NCBI RefSeq assembly: GCF_028583545.1
Contig: NZ_CP087106.1
Coordinates: 4,212,501 to 4,276,500 of the forward strand
Length of the DNA stretch: 64,000 nucleotides
From: Methylobacterium sp. NMS14P
Lineage (GTDB): Bacteria; Pseudomonadota; Alphaproteobacteria; Rhizobiales; Beijerinckiaceae
Direction: 5' to 3'
Of this stretch, positions 16,017-26,230 are shown piece after piece; positions within the stretch are counted from its first letter, which is position 1; every line of letters begins with the position of its first letter. The notes below the pieces were generated by a model. That model saw nothing but the letters and a program-made list of their open reading frames with translations, did not search any database and was not told the DNA's origin. Position numbers and translations under genes: made by a program.

Positions 16017-17078
16017 TCACACCGGCCCCGTGCGGGCGTCCGAGAAAACCGGCTCGGCCCGCTTCTCCAGCCAGTGGGCGATCCGCGCCGGATCGACCGC
16101 GTCGAGGGTCGGCGGGTTCCAGCGCGGGTGCTTGTCCTTGTCGATCACCGCGGCGCGGATCCCCTCGCGGAAATCGCCCTCCTCCAGCAGGGCCAGCGAC
16201 GCGTGGTACTCGCGTTCCAGGCAGGCCTCCAGGTTCGGGGCACCGCGACCGAGCCGCAGCAGGCACAGCGTCAGGACGAGGCTCGACGGCGCCTTGGTCA
16301 GCAGGGTCTTCCGGGTCGCGGCCGCGAAGCCCGAGCCGTCCGCGTCGAGGGCGGACAGGATCTCGTCGACCATGTCGAAGGCGAAGCAGCGATCGATCAG
16401 GGCCCGGTGTTCCGCCAGCGGCGGCGGGCCCGGATCCTGCGCGAACCGGGCGATCGCGTCCCGCACGCCGTCGTGCCCGGCATCCGGATCGAGCGCCACG
16501 AGGGCGTCGATCAGGTCCGGCAGCCCGGCGGACGGCACCTGGGCGTCGGCCAGCCGGCAGAGCATCGCGTCGGCGGCACCGACCGGCTCGCCGGTCAGGC
16601 CGAGATAGGTGCCGAGCTCCCCGGGAGCCCGGGGCAGCAGCCACGTGCCGCCGACATCCGGCAGGTAGCCGATGCCGGTCTCCGGCATGGCGACGCGGGA
16701 GCGCTCGGTGACGATGCGGTGGGCGGCATGGCCGGCGAGCCCGACGCCGCCGCCCATGGTGATGCCGTCCATCACCGCCACGAACGGCTTCTCGTAATCG
16801 GCGATCCGGGCATCGAGCCGGTACTCGTCGCGCCAGAAGGCCTCGGCGAAGGCGGTGCCCTGGCTTTCGTACAGGCCGCGCAGATCGCCGCCCGCGCACA
16901 GGCCGCGCTCCCCCTCGCCGGTGAGCAGCACCGCGGCGATGCCGGGATCGGCGGAGAACTGGTCGAGGGCCCGGTCGATCGCCAGGACCATGCCGTGTGT
17001 CAGGGCGTTCAGGGCCTTCGGTCGGTCGAGGCGCAGGCGCCCAAGGGCGCCGACCCGCTCGACGATCACGTCGGTCAT
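16017..17078 (-). CDS. 3-hydroxyisobutyryl-CoA hydrolase
   Basis: A 353-residue crotonase-fold enzyme of the HIBCH type that hydrolyses 3-hydroxyisobutyryl-CoA to free 3-hydroxyisobutyrate and CoA, feeding MmsB. It shows ERGLCAGGDLRGLYES (oxyanion region), MGGGVGLAGHAAHRIVTE and MPETGIGYLPDVGGTWLLPR with the catalytic Glu and Asp. Its length exceeds simple enoyl-CoA hydratases by a C-terminal extension typical of HIBCH (LEREYHASLALLEEGDFREGIRAAVIDKD has the same register). Its start overlaps the stop of the upstream acyl-CoA dehydrogenase gene by four bases (ATGA). Confidence 0.92.
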   Translation of the reverse strand: MTDVIVERVGALGRLRLDRPKALNALTHGMVLAIDRALDQFSADPGIAAVLLTGEGERGLCAGGDLRGLYESQGTAFAEAFWRDEYRLDARIADYEKPFVAVMDGITMGGGVGLAGHAAHRIVTERSRVAMPETGIGYLPDVGGTWLLPRAPGELGTYLGLTGEPVGAADAMLCRLADAQVPSAGLPDLIDALVALDPDAGHDGVRDAIARFAQDPGPPPLAEHRALIDRCFAFDMVDEILSALDADGSGFAAATRKTLLTKAPSSLVLTLCLLRLGRGAPNLEACLEREYHASLALLEEGDFREGIRAAVIDKDKHPRWNPPTLDAVDPARIAHWLEKRAEPVFSDARTGPV

Positions 17079-18220
17079 CGGCGCCCCCCGGTCAGCCCGC
17101 GGGCGATGATCAGCCGCATGATCTCGTTCGTGCCTTCGAGGATCTGATGCACGCGCAGGTCCCGGACGATCTTCTCCACGCCGTACTCGGCGAGGTAGCC
17201 GTAGCCGCCGTGCAGCTGGAGCGCCTGGTTGGCCACGTCAAAGGCCGCGTCGGTGACGTGGCGCTTGGCCATGGCGCAGAGCTGCGTCGCGGCCGGGTCC
17301 TTCGCGTCGAGCGCGGCGGCCGCGTGGCGCAGGAAGGTGCGCGACACCTCCAGGCTGGTCGCCATGTCGGCGAGCCGGAACTGCAGCGCCTGGAAGTCGG
17401 TGAGCTTCGCCCCGAAGGCGCGCCGGTCGCCCATGTAGGCGAGCGCCTTGTCGAGGGCCGCCTGCGCGCCGCCGAGCGAGCAGGCCGCGATGTTGAGCCG
17501 ACCCCCGTCGAGACCGCTCATGGCGATCTTGAAGCCCTGGCCCTCGGCGCCGAGACGGTTCGCCACCGGCACGCGGCAGCCGTCGAAGCGCACGGCGCGG
17601 GTCGGCTGGGCGTTCCAGCCCATCTTGCGCTCGTCGGCCCCGAAGGACAGGCCGGGCGTGCCCTTCTCGACCACGACCGCCGAGATGCCCGCCGGGCCGG
17701 CCGCGCCGGTGCGGACCATGCAGACGTAGAGGTCGCTGGCGCCGGCGCCGGAGATGAACTGCTTCTCGCCGGTGAGCACGTAATGGTCGCCGTCCCGCTC
17801 GGCGCGGGTGCGGAGCGCCGCCGCGTCGGAGCCGGAGCCCGGCTCGGTCAGGCAGTAGCTGGCGATGCGCTCCATGCCCATGAGCGACGGCAGCCAGCGC
17901 TGGCGCTGATCGTCGCCGCCGTAGGCGTCGATCATCCAGGCGCACATGTTGTGGATCGACAGGAACGCCGCCACGGTCGGGCAGCCGGTGCTGAGCGCCT
18001 CGAAGATCAGGGTCGCGTCGAGGCGCGACAGGCCCGACCCGCCGACATCCTCGCGGACGTAGATACCCGCCATGCCGAGGGCAGCGGCCGCCCGCAGGGT
18101 CTCGACCGGGAAGGTCTTGTCCCGGTCCCAGTCGAGGGCGTGCGGCGCGACGTGCTCGGCCGCGAAGCCGAGGGCCATCTCGCGGATCGCGGTCCGGTCC
18201 TCGTCGAGCCCGAAAATCAT
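17075..18220 (-). CDS. Acyl-CoA dehydrogenase, isobutyryl-CoA dehydrogenase-like
   Basis: A 381-residue FAD flavoprotein that introduces a 2,3-double bond in acyl-CoA. Domains: helical N-terminal part, the beta domain with SYCLTEPGSGSDAAALRT (FAD and substrate loop), and a C-terminal helical domain with HGGYGYLAEYGVEKIVRD and the catalytic Glu in QILEGTNEIMR. The operon context points to isobutyryl-CoA as substrate, giving methacrylyl-CoA, but related enzymes also use 2-methylbutyryl-CoA. The start at 18220 is followed by MIFGLDEDRTAIREMAL. A short palindromic repeat lies between this gene and mmsA. Confidence 0.92.
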   Translation of the reverse strand: MIFGLDEDRTAIREMALGFAAEHVAPHALDWDRDKTFPVETLRAAAALGMAGIYVREDVGGSGLSRLDATLIFEALSTGCPTVAAFLSIHNMCAWMIDAYGGDDQRQRWLPSLMGMERIASYCLTEPGSGSDAAALRTRAERDGDHYVLTGEKQFISGAGASDLYVCMVRTGAAGPAGISAVVVEKGTPGLSFGADERKMGWNAQPTRAVRFDGCRVPVANRLGAEGQGFKIAMSGLDGGRLNIAACSLGGAQAALDKALAYMGDRRAFGAKLTDFQALQFRLADMATSLEVSRTFLRHAAAALDAKDPAATQLCAMAKRHVTDAAFDVANQALQLHGGYGYLAEYGVEKIVRDLRVHQILEGTNEIMRLIIARGLTGGRR

Positions 18221-18289
18221 GAACGCTTCCTCTGATTCGCCACTCAACCGCGCGAGGCTTGCACCTCCGCCGCATGAGTCGCGAGGTGC

Positions 18290-18313
18290 CCCCTCTCCCG
18301 AACGGGAGAGGGG
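18290..18313. repeat. Short perfect palindrome related to the 15860 repeat
   Basis: CCCCTCTCCCG (18290-18300), two bases, and its exact reverse complement (18303-18313). It shares the core with the elements at 15860-15881 and 15932-15954. It lies in the 122-base gap between mmsA and the acyl-CoA dehydrogenase gene. Confidence 0.75.
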
Positions 18314-18342
18314 ACCCGCCCCCAACCTTGAGCCGTCTTGCT

Positions 18343-19839
<1,497 letters not shown>

Positions 19840-19955
19840 GTGCGCCTCCCTGTGATGTGGCGTTCGATTTTGGCGAACCCTATCAGGATCGCTTGAGCGA
19901 TAAAGCCGGATGCGCTTACAGCCGTCGTGCATCGATGCACAGCGAGGGTGCGGCC
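19840..19955. promoter_or_regulatory. Divergent control region, mmsA / LysR
   Basis: These 116 bases lie between the divergent mmsA and LysR starts. They contain the perfect 6-bp dyad ATCGCT-TG-AGCGAT (19888-19901) and TTCG-N7-CGAA near 19863-19877, either of which fits the T-N11-A type operator of LysR regulators. A ribosome-binding GAGGG lies at about 19943, before the LysR ATG at 19956. Autoregulation and control of mmsA are inferred from the layout. Confidence 0.5.
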
Positions 19956-20864
19956 ATGGCCAGGACGGGGCCCAACTGGGACGACCTCCGCTTCTTCCTC
20001 GCGGTGGCGCGGACGGGAACGCTGAGCGCCGCCGGGGCCCGCACCGGCACCGAGCACACCACGGTCGGGCGCCGGATCCGCGCCCTGGAGGAAGGGCTCG
20101 GCGCCCGGCTGTTCCACCGCAGCAACCTCGGCTACGCGCTCACCGAGGACGGCGCGAACCTGCTCGGCGTCGCCGAGGCCATGGAGAGCGCGTTCCTCTC
20201 GGCGAGCGCCGCCACGGAGGCCGCCCAGGCGGTCTCCGGCACGGTCCGGATCGGCGCGCCGGACGGGTTCGGCAGCGTGTTCCTCGCCCCCCGGATGCAC
20301 CGGCTCACCGCCCGCCACCCGGGCCTGGAGGTCGAGATCATGGCGACCGCCCGGATCTTCAGCCTGTCGAAGCGCGAGGCCGACATCGTCATCAGCCTCT
20401 CCGGCCCGCAGCAGGCGCGTGTGGTGGCGCGCCGCCTGACCGATTACCGGCTGCTCGTCTACGCGTCCGAGTCCTACCTCGCGGGGGCCGGTCCGATCGC
20501 GGAGGTCGGGGACCTCTCAGGGCACCCCTTCGTCGGCTACATCGAGGACATGCTGTTCACGCGCGAGCTGAACTACCTCGGCGCCCTGGGTCCGCCGGTC
20601 TCCGCGCGGCTGCGCTCCACCAACCTCCTGGCCCAGGTCCACGCGACGCTCGGCGGCGCCGGCCTCTGCGTGCTGCCGGCCTTCATCGCGGCGGCCCATC
20701 CGGGCCTCGTGCCGGTGCTGCCCGGGGCGGTGTCCCTGACCCGCTCATTCCACATGCACATCCACGAGGATCACCGGAAGGCGGCCCATATCCGCGCGGT
20801 GGCGGGGTTCATCGCGGGCGAGGTGGAGGCCGCCGCCGGCCTGTTCGCCGGACCGGCAGTGTAA
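19956..20864 (+). CDS. LysR-family transcription regulator
   Basis: A 302-residue regulator with an N-terminal winged helix-turn-helix (NWDDLRFFLAVARTGTLSAA, RRIRALEEGLGARLFHRS) and a periplasmic-binding-like effector domain (VRIGAPDGFGSVFLAPRM). ATG at 19956 is chosen for its ribosome-binding site; ATG at 19935 is also in frame. It is divergent from mmsA with a palindromic operator candidate between them, so it probably controls the valine catabolic genes in response to an intermediate. The effector is unknown. Confidence 0.9.
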   Translation: MARTGPNWDDLRFFLAVARTGTLSAAGARTGTEHTTVGRRIRALEEGLGARLFHRSNLGYALTEDGANLLGVAEAMESAFLSASAATEAAQAVSGTVRIGAPDGFGSVFLAPRMHRLTARHPGLEVEIMATARIFSLSKREADIVISLSGPQQARVVARRLTDYRLLVYASESYLAGAGPIAEVGDLSGHPFVGYIEDMLFTRELNYLGALGPPVSARLRSTNLLAQVHATLGGAGLCVLPAFIAAAHPGLVPVLPGAVSLTRSFHMHIHEDHRKAAHIRAVAGFIAGEVEAAAGLFAGPAV

Positions 20865-20951
20865 GCGCCGGCAGTTTCGCCCGGCGGGCGCAGGTCCTAA
20901 GATCACCGTCCCGGCCGACCAGCAGAGGCGCCGGGTGGGAGAAGCAAGAGA

Positions 20952-22115
20952 ATGGTCGCCTCGATCGCCCTGCCCCGGCTGATGCGCGTCGGCGCCGGCG
21001 CCTCGCGGCTCCTGCCGGAGGTGCTCGGCCAGCTCGGCCTGTCGCGGCCCTTCGTGGTCACCGATCCCTACCTCGCCGGCAGCGGCCGCACCGACACGCT
21101 GCTGGAGCGGCTCACCAAGGCGGGCGCGCGGGCCACGATCTTCTCCGAGACCGTGCCGGATCCGACCGTCGCCTCCGTGGAGGCGGCGCTGGCGGCCCTC
21201 CAGGCGGGCGATTTTGACTGCGTGGTCGGCTTCGGCGGCGGCAGCCCGATGGACACCGCCAAGGCGGTGGCGGTGCTCGCCCGCCACGGCGGCCACATGC
21301 GCGACTACAAGGCGCCGCGCCAGCAGGACGAGCCCGGCCTGCCGATTGTGGCGATCCCGACCACCGCCGGCACCGGCTCGGAGGCGACCCGCTTCACCAT
21401 CGTGACCGACGAGACCTCGGACGAGAAGATGCTCTGCATCGGCCTCGCCTACCTGCCGGTGGCGGCCTTGGTCGATTACGAGCTGACGCTCACCAAGCCC
21501 AAGCGGCTCACCGCCGATACCGGGATCGACGCCCTGACCCACGCGATCGAGGCCTACGTCTCGCGCAAGTCGAACCTGTTCTCGGACGGGCTGGCGCTGC
21601 AGGCGATGCGGCTGATCGCCCCGAACCTGCGCCGGGTCTGGACCGATCCCGGCGACCGGGCGGCGCGCGAGGCGATGATGCTCGGCGCCACCCAGGCGGG
21701 CATCGCGTTCTCGAACGCCTCGGTGGCGCTCGTCCACGGCATGAGCCGGCCGATCGGCGCGCATTTCCACGTGGCGCACGGGCTCTCGAACGCGATGCTG
21801 CTGCCGGCGGTCACGGCCTTCTCGGCCCCGGCCGCGATCGACCGCTACGCCGCCTGCGCCCGCGCCATGAAGATCGCCGGCCCGGACACCGACGACCGCT
21901 CGGCGGTGTCGGCCCTGGTGACCGAGCTCGAGGCGCTGAATGACGACCTCGACGTGCCGGGGCCGCAGGAATACGGCATCGACCCGGCCCGCTGGGAGGC
22001 GCTGCTCCCCACCATGGCGGCCCAGGCGCTGGCCTCCGGCTCCCCGGCCAACAACCCGGTGGAGCCCAGTGCCGACGAGATCGTGGCGCTGTACCGGCGC
22101 GTCTGGGCGGGGTGA
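20952..22115 (+). CDS. Iron-containing alcohol dehydrogenase
   Basis: A 387-residue group III alcohol dehydrogenase. The NAD(P)-binding motif GFGGGSPMDTAKAVAVL and PTTAGTGSEATRF are characteristic. Metal ligands are expected in DTGIDALTHAIEAY (Asp, His) and HGMSRPIGAHFHVAHGLSNA (three His). It probably reduces or oxidises a short-chain alcohol, aldehyde or hydroxy-acid in the cytoplasm. It follows the LysR gene on the same strand by 87 bases and may extend the branched-chain pathway, but the substrate is not clear from sequence. Confidence 0.92.
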   Translation: MVASIALPRLMRVGAGASRLLPEVLGQLGLSRPFVVTDPYLAGSGRTDTLLERLTKAGARATIFSETVPDPTVASVEAALAALQAGDFDCVVGFGGGSPMDTAKAVAVLARHGGHMRDYKAPRQQDEPGLPIVAIPTTAGTGSEATRFTIVTDETSDEKMLCIGLAYLPVAALVDYELTLTKPKRLTADTGIDALTHAIEAYVSRKSNLFSDGLALQAMRLIAPNLRRVWTDPGDRAAREAMMLGATQAGIAFSNASVALVHGMSRPIGAHFHVAHGLSNAMLLPAVTAFSAPAAIDRYAACARAMKIAGPDTDDRSAVSALVTELEALNDDLDVPGPQEYGIDPARWEALLPTMAAQALASGSPANNPVEPSADEIVALYRRVWAG

Positions 22116-22150
22116 CGACGGCGTCCCATCGGCGGACCGTGAGCGCCGTC

Positions 22151-22238
22151 GTCCGTGCGAGCGGAGCGAAGCAATCCAGCAGCGCTACGCTCTCCACGGT
22201 CGCGCAGCCTGGGTCGCTGCGCGCGCGATGACGGGGCG
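22151..22238. repeat. REP-like palindromic element, copy 2
   Basis: The left arm starts with GTCCGTGCGAGCGGAGCGA and the right arm ends with TCGCTGCGCGCGCGATGAC, an imperfect inverted pair. The final 25 bases (22214-22238) are identical to 12285-12309. It lies between convergent genes, two bases from the stop codon of the binding-protein gene at 22241. The AGCGAAGCAATCCAG part is the widespread form of this repeat in Methylobacterium-like genomes, as far as I recall. Confidence 0.7.
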
Positions 22239-22240
22239 AC

Positions 22241-23470
22241 CTACTTCGCCGCCGTCAACGGGCAGCCGCTCTCGGCCGCGGTGGCGAAGGCCTCCTTGCC
22301 GGGGATGGTCGAGATCAGCTTGTAGAGGTCCCACGGACCCTTCGACTCGGCCGGCTTCTTGACCTCGAACAGGTACATGTCGTGGACCATGCGGCCGTTC
22401 GGCTGCACGATCCCGCCATGGGCGAAGACGTCGTCCACCGGCAGCTCCTTGAGCTTGGCGTTGACCGCGTCGGTCTCGTCGGTGCCGGCCGCCTTGACGG
22501 CCTTCAGGTAGGACAGGACCGCCGAGTAGGTGCCGGCCTGGATCATGTTGGGCATCCGGCCGGTGCGCTTCATGTAGCGCTGGCCGAAGGCGCGGGTCTC
22601 GTCGTTGGCGTCCCAGTACCAGCCCTCGGTGAGCGTCAGGCCCTGGGCGACCTTGAGGCCGAGCCCGTGCACCTCCGAGAGGGTGAACAGCAGGGCCGCG
22701 AGCTTCTGGCCGCCCTCGACGATGCCGTACTCGGCCGCCTGCTTGATCGCGTTCGAGGTGTCGAGGCCGGCATTGGCGAGCCCGATCACCTTGGCCTTCG
22801 AGCCCTGCGCCTGGAGCAGGAACGACGAGAAGTCCTGGTTCGAGAGCGGGTGCCGGACGCTGCCCAGCACCTTGCCGCCGTTGGCGAGCACGACCTTGCT
22901 GGTGTCGGCCTCCAGCGCCGAACCGAAGGCGTAGTCGGCGGTGAGGAAGAACCACGTGTTGCCGCCCGCCCGGGTCAGCGCGCCGCCGGTGCCCACCGCC
23001 AGCGCCCGCGTGTCGAACGCCCAGTGGTAGCCGTAGGGCGAGCACGCCTTGCCGGTGAGGTCGCTGGTCGCGGCCCCGGTGGTGATGGTGATCTTCTTCT
23101 TCTCCTTGGACAGGCCCTGGACCGCCAGCGCCACCGAGGAGGTGGTCAGCTCCATGATCGCGTCGACATTGTCGCGGTCGTACCATTGCCGGGCGATCGC
23201 CGAGGCGATGTCGGGCTTGTTCTGGTGGTCGGCCGTGAGGATCTCAATCGGCACGCTGCCGATCTTGCCGCCCATGTCCTCCACCGCCATCCGGGCCGCC
23301 TCGACCGAGCCCTGGCCGCCGTACTCGGCGTAGAGGCCGGACTGGTCGTTGAGGACGCCGATCCGTATCGCGTTGTCCGAGAAGCTTCCTTGCGCGGCCG
23401 CCGGAGCGGAGCCGAGCGCGGTCCCCGCGAGAGCGGCCGCCATCACCGCGCCGCCGATTGTCCTGATCAT
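22241..23470 (-). CDS. ABC transporter substrate-binding protein (branched-chain amino acid/amide type)
   Basis: A 409-residue periplasmic binding protein of the Peripla_BP_6 family. It has a Sec signal (MIRTIGGAVMAAALAGTALG, then APAAAQG), then IRIGVLNDQSGLYAEYGGQG, VPIEILTADHQNKPD, and a C-terminal half with YFxADYAFG-type sequence (FFLTADYAFGSALEAD). The ribosome-binding GGGGGGAGAC lies just before ATG at 23470. It is not related closely to the protein at 844-1980 beyond the family fold. No transporter membrane genes are adjacent. Its neighbour is the alcohol dehydrogenase gene, convergent. Confidence 0.88.
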   Translation of the reverse strand: MIRTIGGAVMAAALAGTALGSAPAAAQGSFSDNAIRIGVLNDQSGLYAEYGGQGSVEAARMAVEDMGGKIGSVPIEILTADHQNKPDIASAIARQWYDRDNVDAIMELTTSSVALAVQGLSKEKKKITITTGAATSDLTGKACSPYGYHWAFDTRALAVGTGGALTRAGGNTWFFLTADYAFGSALEADTSKVVLANGGKVLGSVRHPLSNQDFSSFLLQAQGSKAKVIGLANAGLDTSNAIKQAAEYGIVEGGQKLAALLFTLSEVHGLGLKVAQGLTLTEGWYWDANDETRAFGQRYMKRTGRMPNMIQAGTYSAVLSYLKAVKAAGTDETDAVNAKLKELPVDDVFAHGGIVQPNGRMVHDMYLFEVKKPAESKGPWDLYKLISTIPGKEAFATAAESGCPLTAAK

Positions 23471-23637
23471 GTCTCCCCCCGGTTCGCCCGAGTGCCCGCT
23501 TCTGAGGCGGTTCCGGCGGCACGATAGGGGACGACCCGGCGCCGCGCCACGGCCGAGGTCGGGCCGAGGCTGAAGGATTCCGCGGATTGTGACGCGATTC
23601 CGGTCGCCCCGTTTCCGGACCGGCGACAACGGCAGAG

Positions 23638-23670
23638 GTTATAATACCTTAACCATAATTACACGAATCC
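23638..23670 (+). promoter_or_regulatory. Candidate promoter and CtrA-like half-site of the Tad operon
   Basis: A TATAAT hexamer (23640-23645) is followed by TTAACCAT (23649-23656), the CtrA half-site consensus, extending as TTAA-N7-TACA. This is the most AT-rich stretch in the region and lies 60-90 bases before cpaB at 23728. No convincing -35 box is seen 17 bases upstream. Cell-cycle control of pilus genes by CtrA is known in Caulobacter; here it is inferred. Confidence 0.45.
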
Positions 23671-23727
23671 CCGCGCAGGTTCCGGTCATGGACGGCAATC
23701 CGGCCGTCTCCGGCGCGTGGCGATGCG

Positions 23728-24543
23728 ATGAACCCAGCCCGTTTCGCCGTCCTCGGTATCGCCCTCGCGGCGGGGACCGGGGCGGCCTTCCTGATGAGCG
23801 GCGGCGACCCGCCACCGCCGCCGCCGCCGCCGAAGGCCGAGGCGCCGCCGCAGCCGACGACCGACGTGCTCGTGGCCGCCATCGACATGCCGATGGGCCA
23901 GGTGCTCCGGGCCGCGGACCTGCGCTGGCAGCCCTGGCCGGACGGCGCCGTGGCCAACGGCTACATGACCCGTACGATCAACCCCAAGGCCCTCGAGGAG
24001 ACCGTGGGCGCGTCCGTGCGCTCGGGATTCCTGACGGGCGAGCCGATCCGCGCGCAGAAGCTGGTGCGCCCGGAGAGCGGGTTCATGGCGGCGATCCTGT
24101 CGCCCGGCATGCGCGCGGTCGCCATCGTCACCGACAGCCGCGGCACCAACTCGGCCGGCGGCTTCATCCTGCCGAACGACCGAGTCGACGTGATCCGCAC
24201 CTTCCGCGACGAGTCCAATTCGCGGGCCAACAACAGCGACGTGCAGCTCTCCCAGACGATCCTGACCGACATCCGCGTCCTGGCGATCGGTCAGCTGGTC
24301 CAAGAGAAGAACGGCACCAACGTCGTCACCGGCGAGACCGCGACGCTGGCGGTCACGCCCGCGCAGGCCGAGACCCTGGCCCTCGCCCAGAAGGTCGGCG
24401 CCCTGACCCTGTCCCTGCGCAGCCTCGCCGATGCCGGGCGCCCGCCCGAAGCCACGCCGCTGGCCGACGCGCCCGCCGCGCAGATGCCCGAACCCGCCCT
24501 GACCGTGGTGCGCTTCGGCGTCGCGCGGCAGCAGACGCCGTGA
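23728..24543 (+). CDS. cpaB: Flp pilus assembly protein CpaB/RcpC
   Basis: A 271-residue periplasmic component of the Tad pilus. One N-terminal membrane anchor (ARFAVLGIALAAGTGAAFLM) is followed by a run of eight prolines, then an SAF-type domain (TTDVLVAAIDMPMGQVLRAADL) and the RcpC domain (MAAILSPGMRAVAIVTD, FILPNDRVDVIRT). It acts at the outer-membrane secretin. It is the first gene of the cluster cpaB-C-D-E-F-tadB-tadC; the next gene begins six bases after its stop or overlaps it if GTG 24540 is used. Confidence 0.9.
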   Translation: MNPARFAVLGIALAAGTGAAFLMSGGDPPPPPPPPKAEAPPQPTTDVLVAAIDMPMGQVLRAADLRWQPWPDGAVANGYMTRTINPKALEETVGASVRSGFLTGEPIRAQKLVRPESGFMAAILSPGMRAVAIVTDSRGTNSAGGFILPNDRVDVIRTFRDESNSRANNSDVQLSQTILTDIRVLAIGQLVQEKNGTNVVTGETATLAVTPAQAETLALAQKVGALTLSLRSLADAGRPPEATPLADAPAAQMPEPALTVVRFGVARQQTP

Positions 24544-24548
24544 CCGCC

Positions 24549-26201
24549 ATGACCGCTCCGCTGCCCGCCTCCCTGCCCGCCACGCTGCCCGACGCCCGCC
24601 CGCTGCGGCGCCCTGACCGCGGCCCGCGCCGCCGCTCGGCCGGCGCCCTCGCCCTGCTGGCCGCCCTGACCGGGCCGGCCCCCGCCCAGGACCGCCAGAC
24701 CTTCGGTCCCGCACCGGTGCTGACGGTCGGGGCCGCGGAAGCCAACGCGACCCGCCGGGTCGAGCTGACCGCGGGCCGCTCCGTCATCGTCGACCTGCCG
24801 CGGGACGCCAAGGAGGTGTTCGTGGCCAACCCCGCGGTGGCCAACGCGGTGGTCCGCTCGACCCGCAAGGTCTTCGTGATCGGCATGGCCGACGGCGCGA
24901 CCTCGATCTTCATCATGGATGCCGAGGGGCGCCAGATCGCCGCCCTCGACGTGACGGTGGCGCGGGACCTCAACCTCGGGACCCTGCGCGAGCTGCTCAA
25001 CCAGAGCATCCCGGGCGGCCGTTTCGACGTGCGCTCCTCGGGCGCGTCGGTGCTCCTGTCGGGCTCGGTCAACTCCTCGGCGGACGCGCAGCAGGCGATC
25101 GACATCGCCAACGCCTTCGTGGGTCTGGGCGGCGGCGGGGCCGCCGGGCCGGCGGGCGCGGCGAGCGGCGGCGTCGCCGCCGGGTCGCGGGGCGCGGTGA
25201 TCAACAACCTCACGATCCGCAACAAGGATCAGGTGATGCTCCGCGTCACCGTGGTGGAGGTGTCCCGCAACGTCGTGAAGCAGTTCGGGATCAACATGGC
25301 CGGCAATTGGTCGGCGCTGAACCCGGTCGGGAACCTGGGCCAGGCGCTCGTGAACGGCGGGACCGCGGCGGCCACGCAGGTGCCGGCGATGAACCCGAAC
25401 GTGCTCACCAACAACCTGCCCTTCCCGATCAACACGAACACGCCGAGCGGGAATCTGATCCAGGCCTCCGTGCAGGGGGGCGGCTTCTCGCTCCAGGCGA
25501 CCCTGAAGGCGTTCGAGCAGGCCGGCGTCTCGCGCATCCTGGCCGAGCCGACGCTGACCGCCATCTCGGGCGAGGCCGCCAAGTTCCTGGCCGGCGGCGA
25601 GTTCGCGGTCCCGGCCTCAGCGACCTGCGCGGTCGGCGGCGTCTGCTCGCCCGGCATCACCTACAAGCCCTACGGCGTCGCCCTGTCGTTCACCCCGACG
25701 GTGCTGGCCGACAACCGGATCTCGATCCGCGTCGCCACGGACGTGACCGAGATCGATCCGCAGCAGAGCTTCAGCTACGTCATCGGCAACACCTCGGTCG
25801 CGGTGCCGGGCACCCGGGTGCGCCGGTCCGAGACCACCGTCGAGCTGCCCTCCGGCGGCGTGATGATGACCGCCGGCCTAATCCAGCAGTTCAACAAGCA
25901 GGCGATCGCCGGCCTGCCCGGCCTGATCAACCTCCCGATCCTCGGCGCGCTGTTCCGCTCCCGCGATTACCAGCGCCAGGAGACCGAGCTGATGATCATG
26001 TGCACGCCCTACATCGCCCGGCCGATGGAGCCGAAGCAGGTCAGCCGGCCCGACGACAACTTCGTCGACGCCAGCGACGGCCAGACCGTGCTGCTCGGCC
26101 AGATCAACCGCATCTACGGCAAGGTCGCCCCGCCCGGCGCGACCGCCGCGGCGCCGCTCGGCCGCACCTACCGCGGCCGCGTCGGCTTCATCGTCGAGTA
26201 G
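24549..26201 (+). CDS. cpaC: Tad pilus secretin CpaC/RcpA
   Basis: A 550-residue outer-membrane secretin. The N-terminus has a basic stretch and a signal (ALALLAALTGPAPAQD). An N-terminal pilus-secretin domain (RSVIVDLPRDAKEVFVANPA) and a BON-like domain (VLLSGSVNSSADAQQAIDIA) follow. The C-terminal secretin domain contains RILAEPTLTAISGEAAKFL and VELPSGGVMMTAGLIQ, ending with LMIMCTPYIARP. It forms the gated channel for the Flp pilus. GTG at 24540 is an alternative start overlapping cpaB. Confidence 0.93.
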   Translation: MTAPLPASLPATLPDARPLRRPDRGPRRRSAGALALLAALTGPAPAQDRQTFGPAPVLTVGAAEANATRRVELTAGRSVIVDLPRDAKEVFVANPAVANAVVRSTRKVFVIGMADGATSIFIMDAEGRQIAALDVTVARDLNLGTLRELLNQSIPGGRFDVRSSGASVLLSGSVNSSADAQQAIDIANAFVGLGGGGAAGPAGAASGGVAAGSRGAVINNLTIRNKDQVMLRVTVVEVSRNVVKQFGINMAGNWSALNPVGNLGQALVNGGTAAATQVPAMNPNVLTNNLPFPINTNTPSGNLIQASVQGGGFSLQATLKAFEQAGVSRILAEPTLTAISGEAAKFLAGGEFAVPASATCAVGGVCSPGITYKPYGVALSFTPTVLADNRISIRVATDVTEIDPQQSFSYVIGNTSVAVPGTRVRRSETTVELPSGGVMMTAGLIQQFNKQAIAGLPGLINLPILGALFRSRDYQRQETELMIMCTPYIARPMEPKQVSRPDDNFVDASDGQTVLLGQINRIYGKVAPPGATAAAPLGRTYRGRVGFIVE

Positions 26202-26230
26202 CGCCCCGCCGCGCCTTCAGGATCGGACCC

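Noticed and set aside
24540..24548. GTG start of cpaC overlapping the cpaB stop
   Set aside because: It is possible, but ATG at 24549 lies three codons later with the same context; the difference does not affect the signal peptide.
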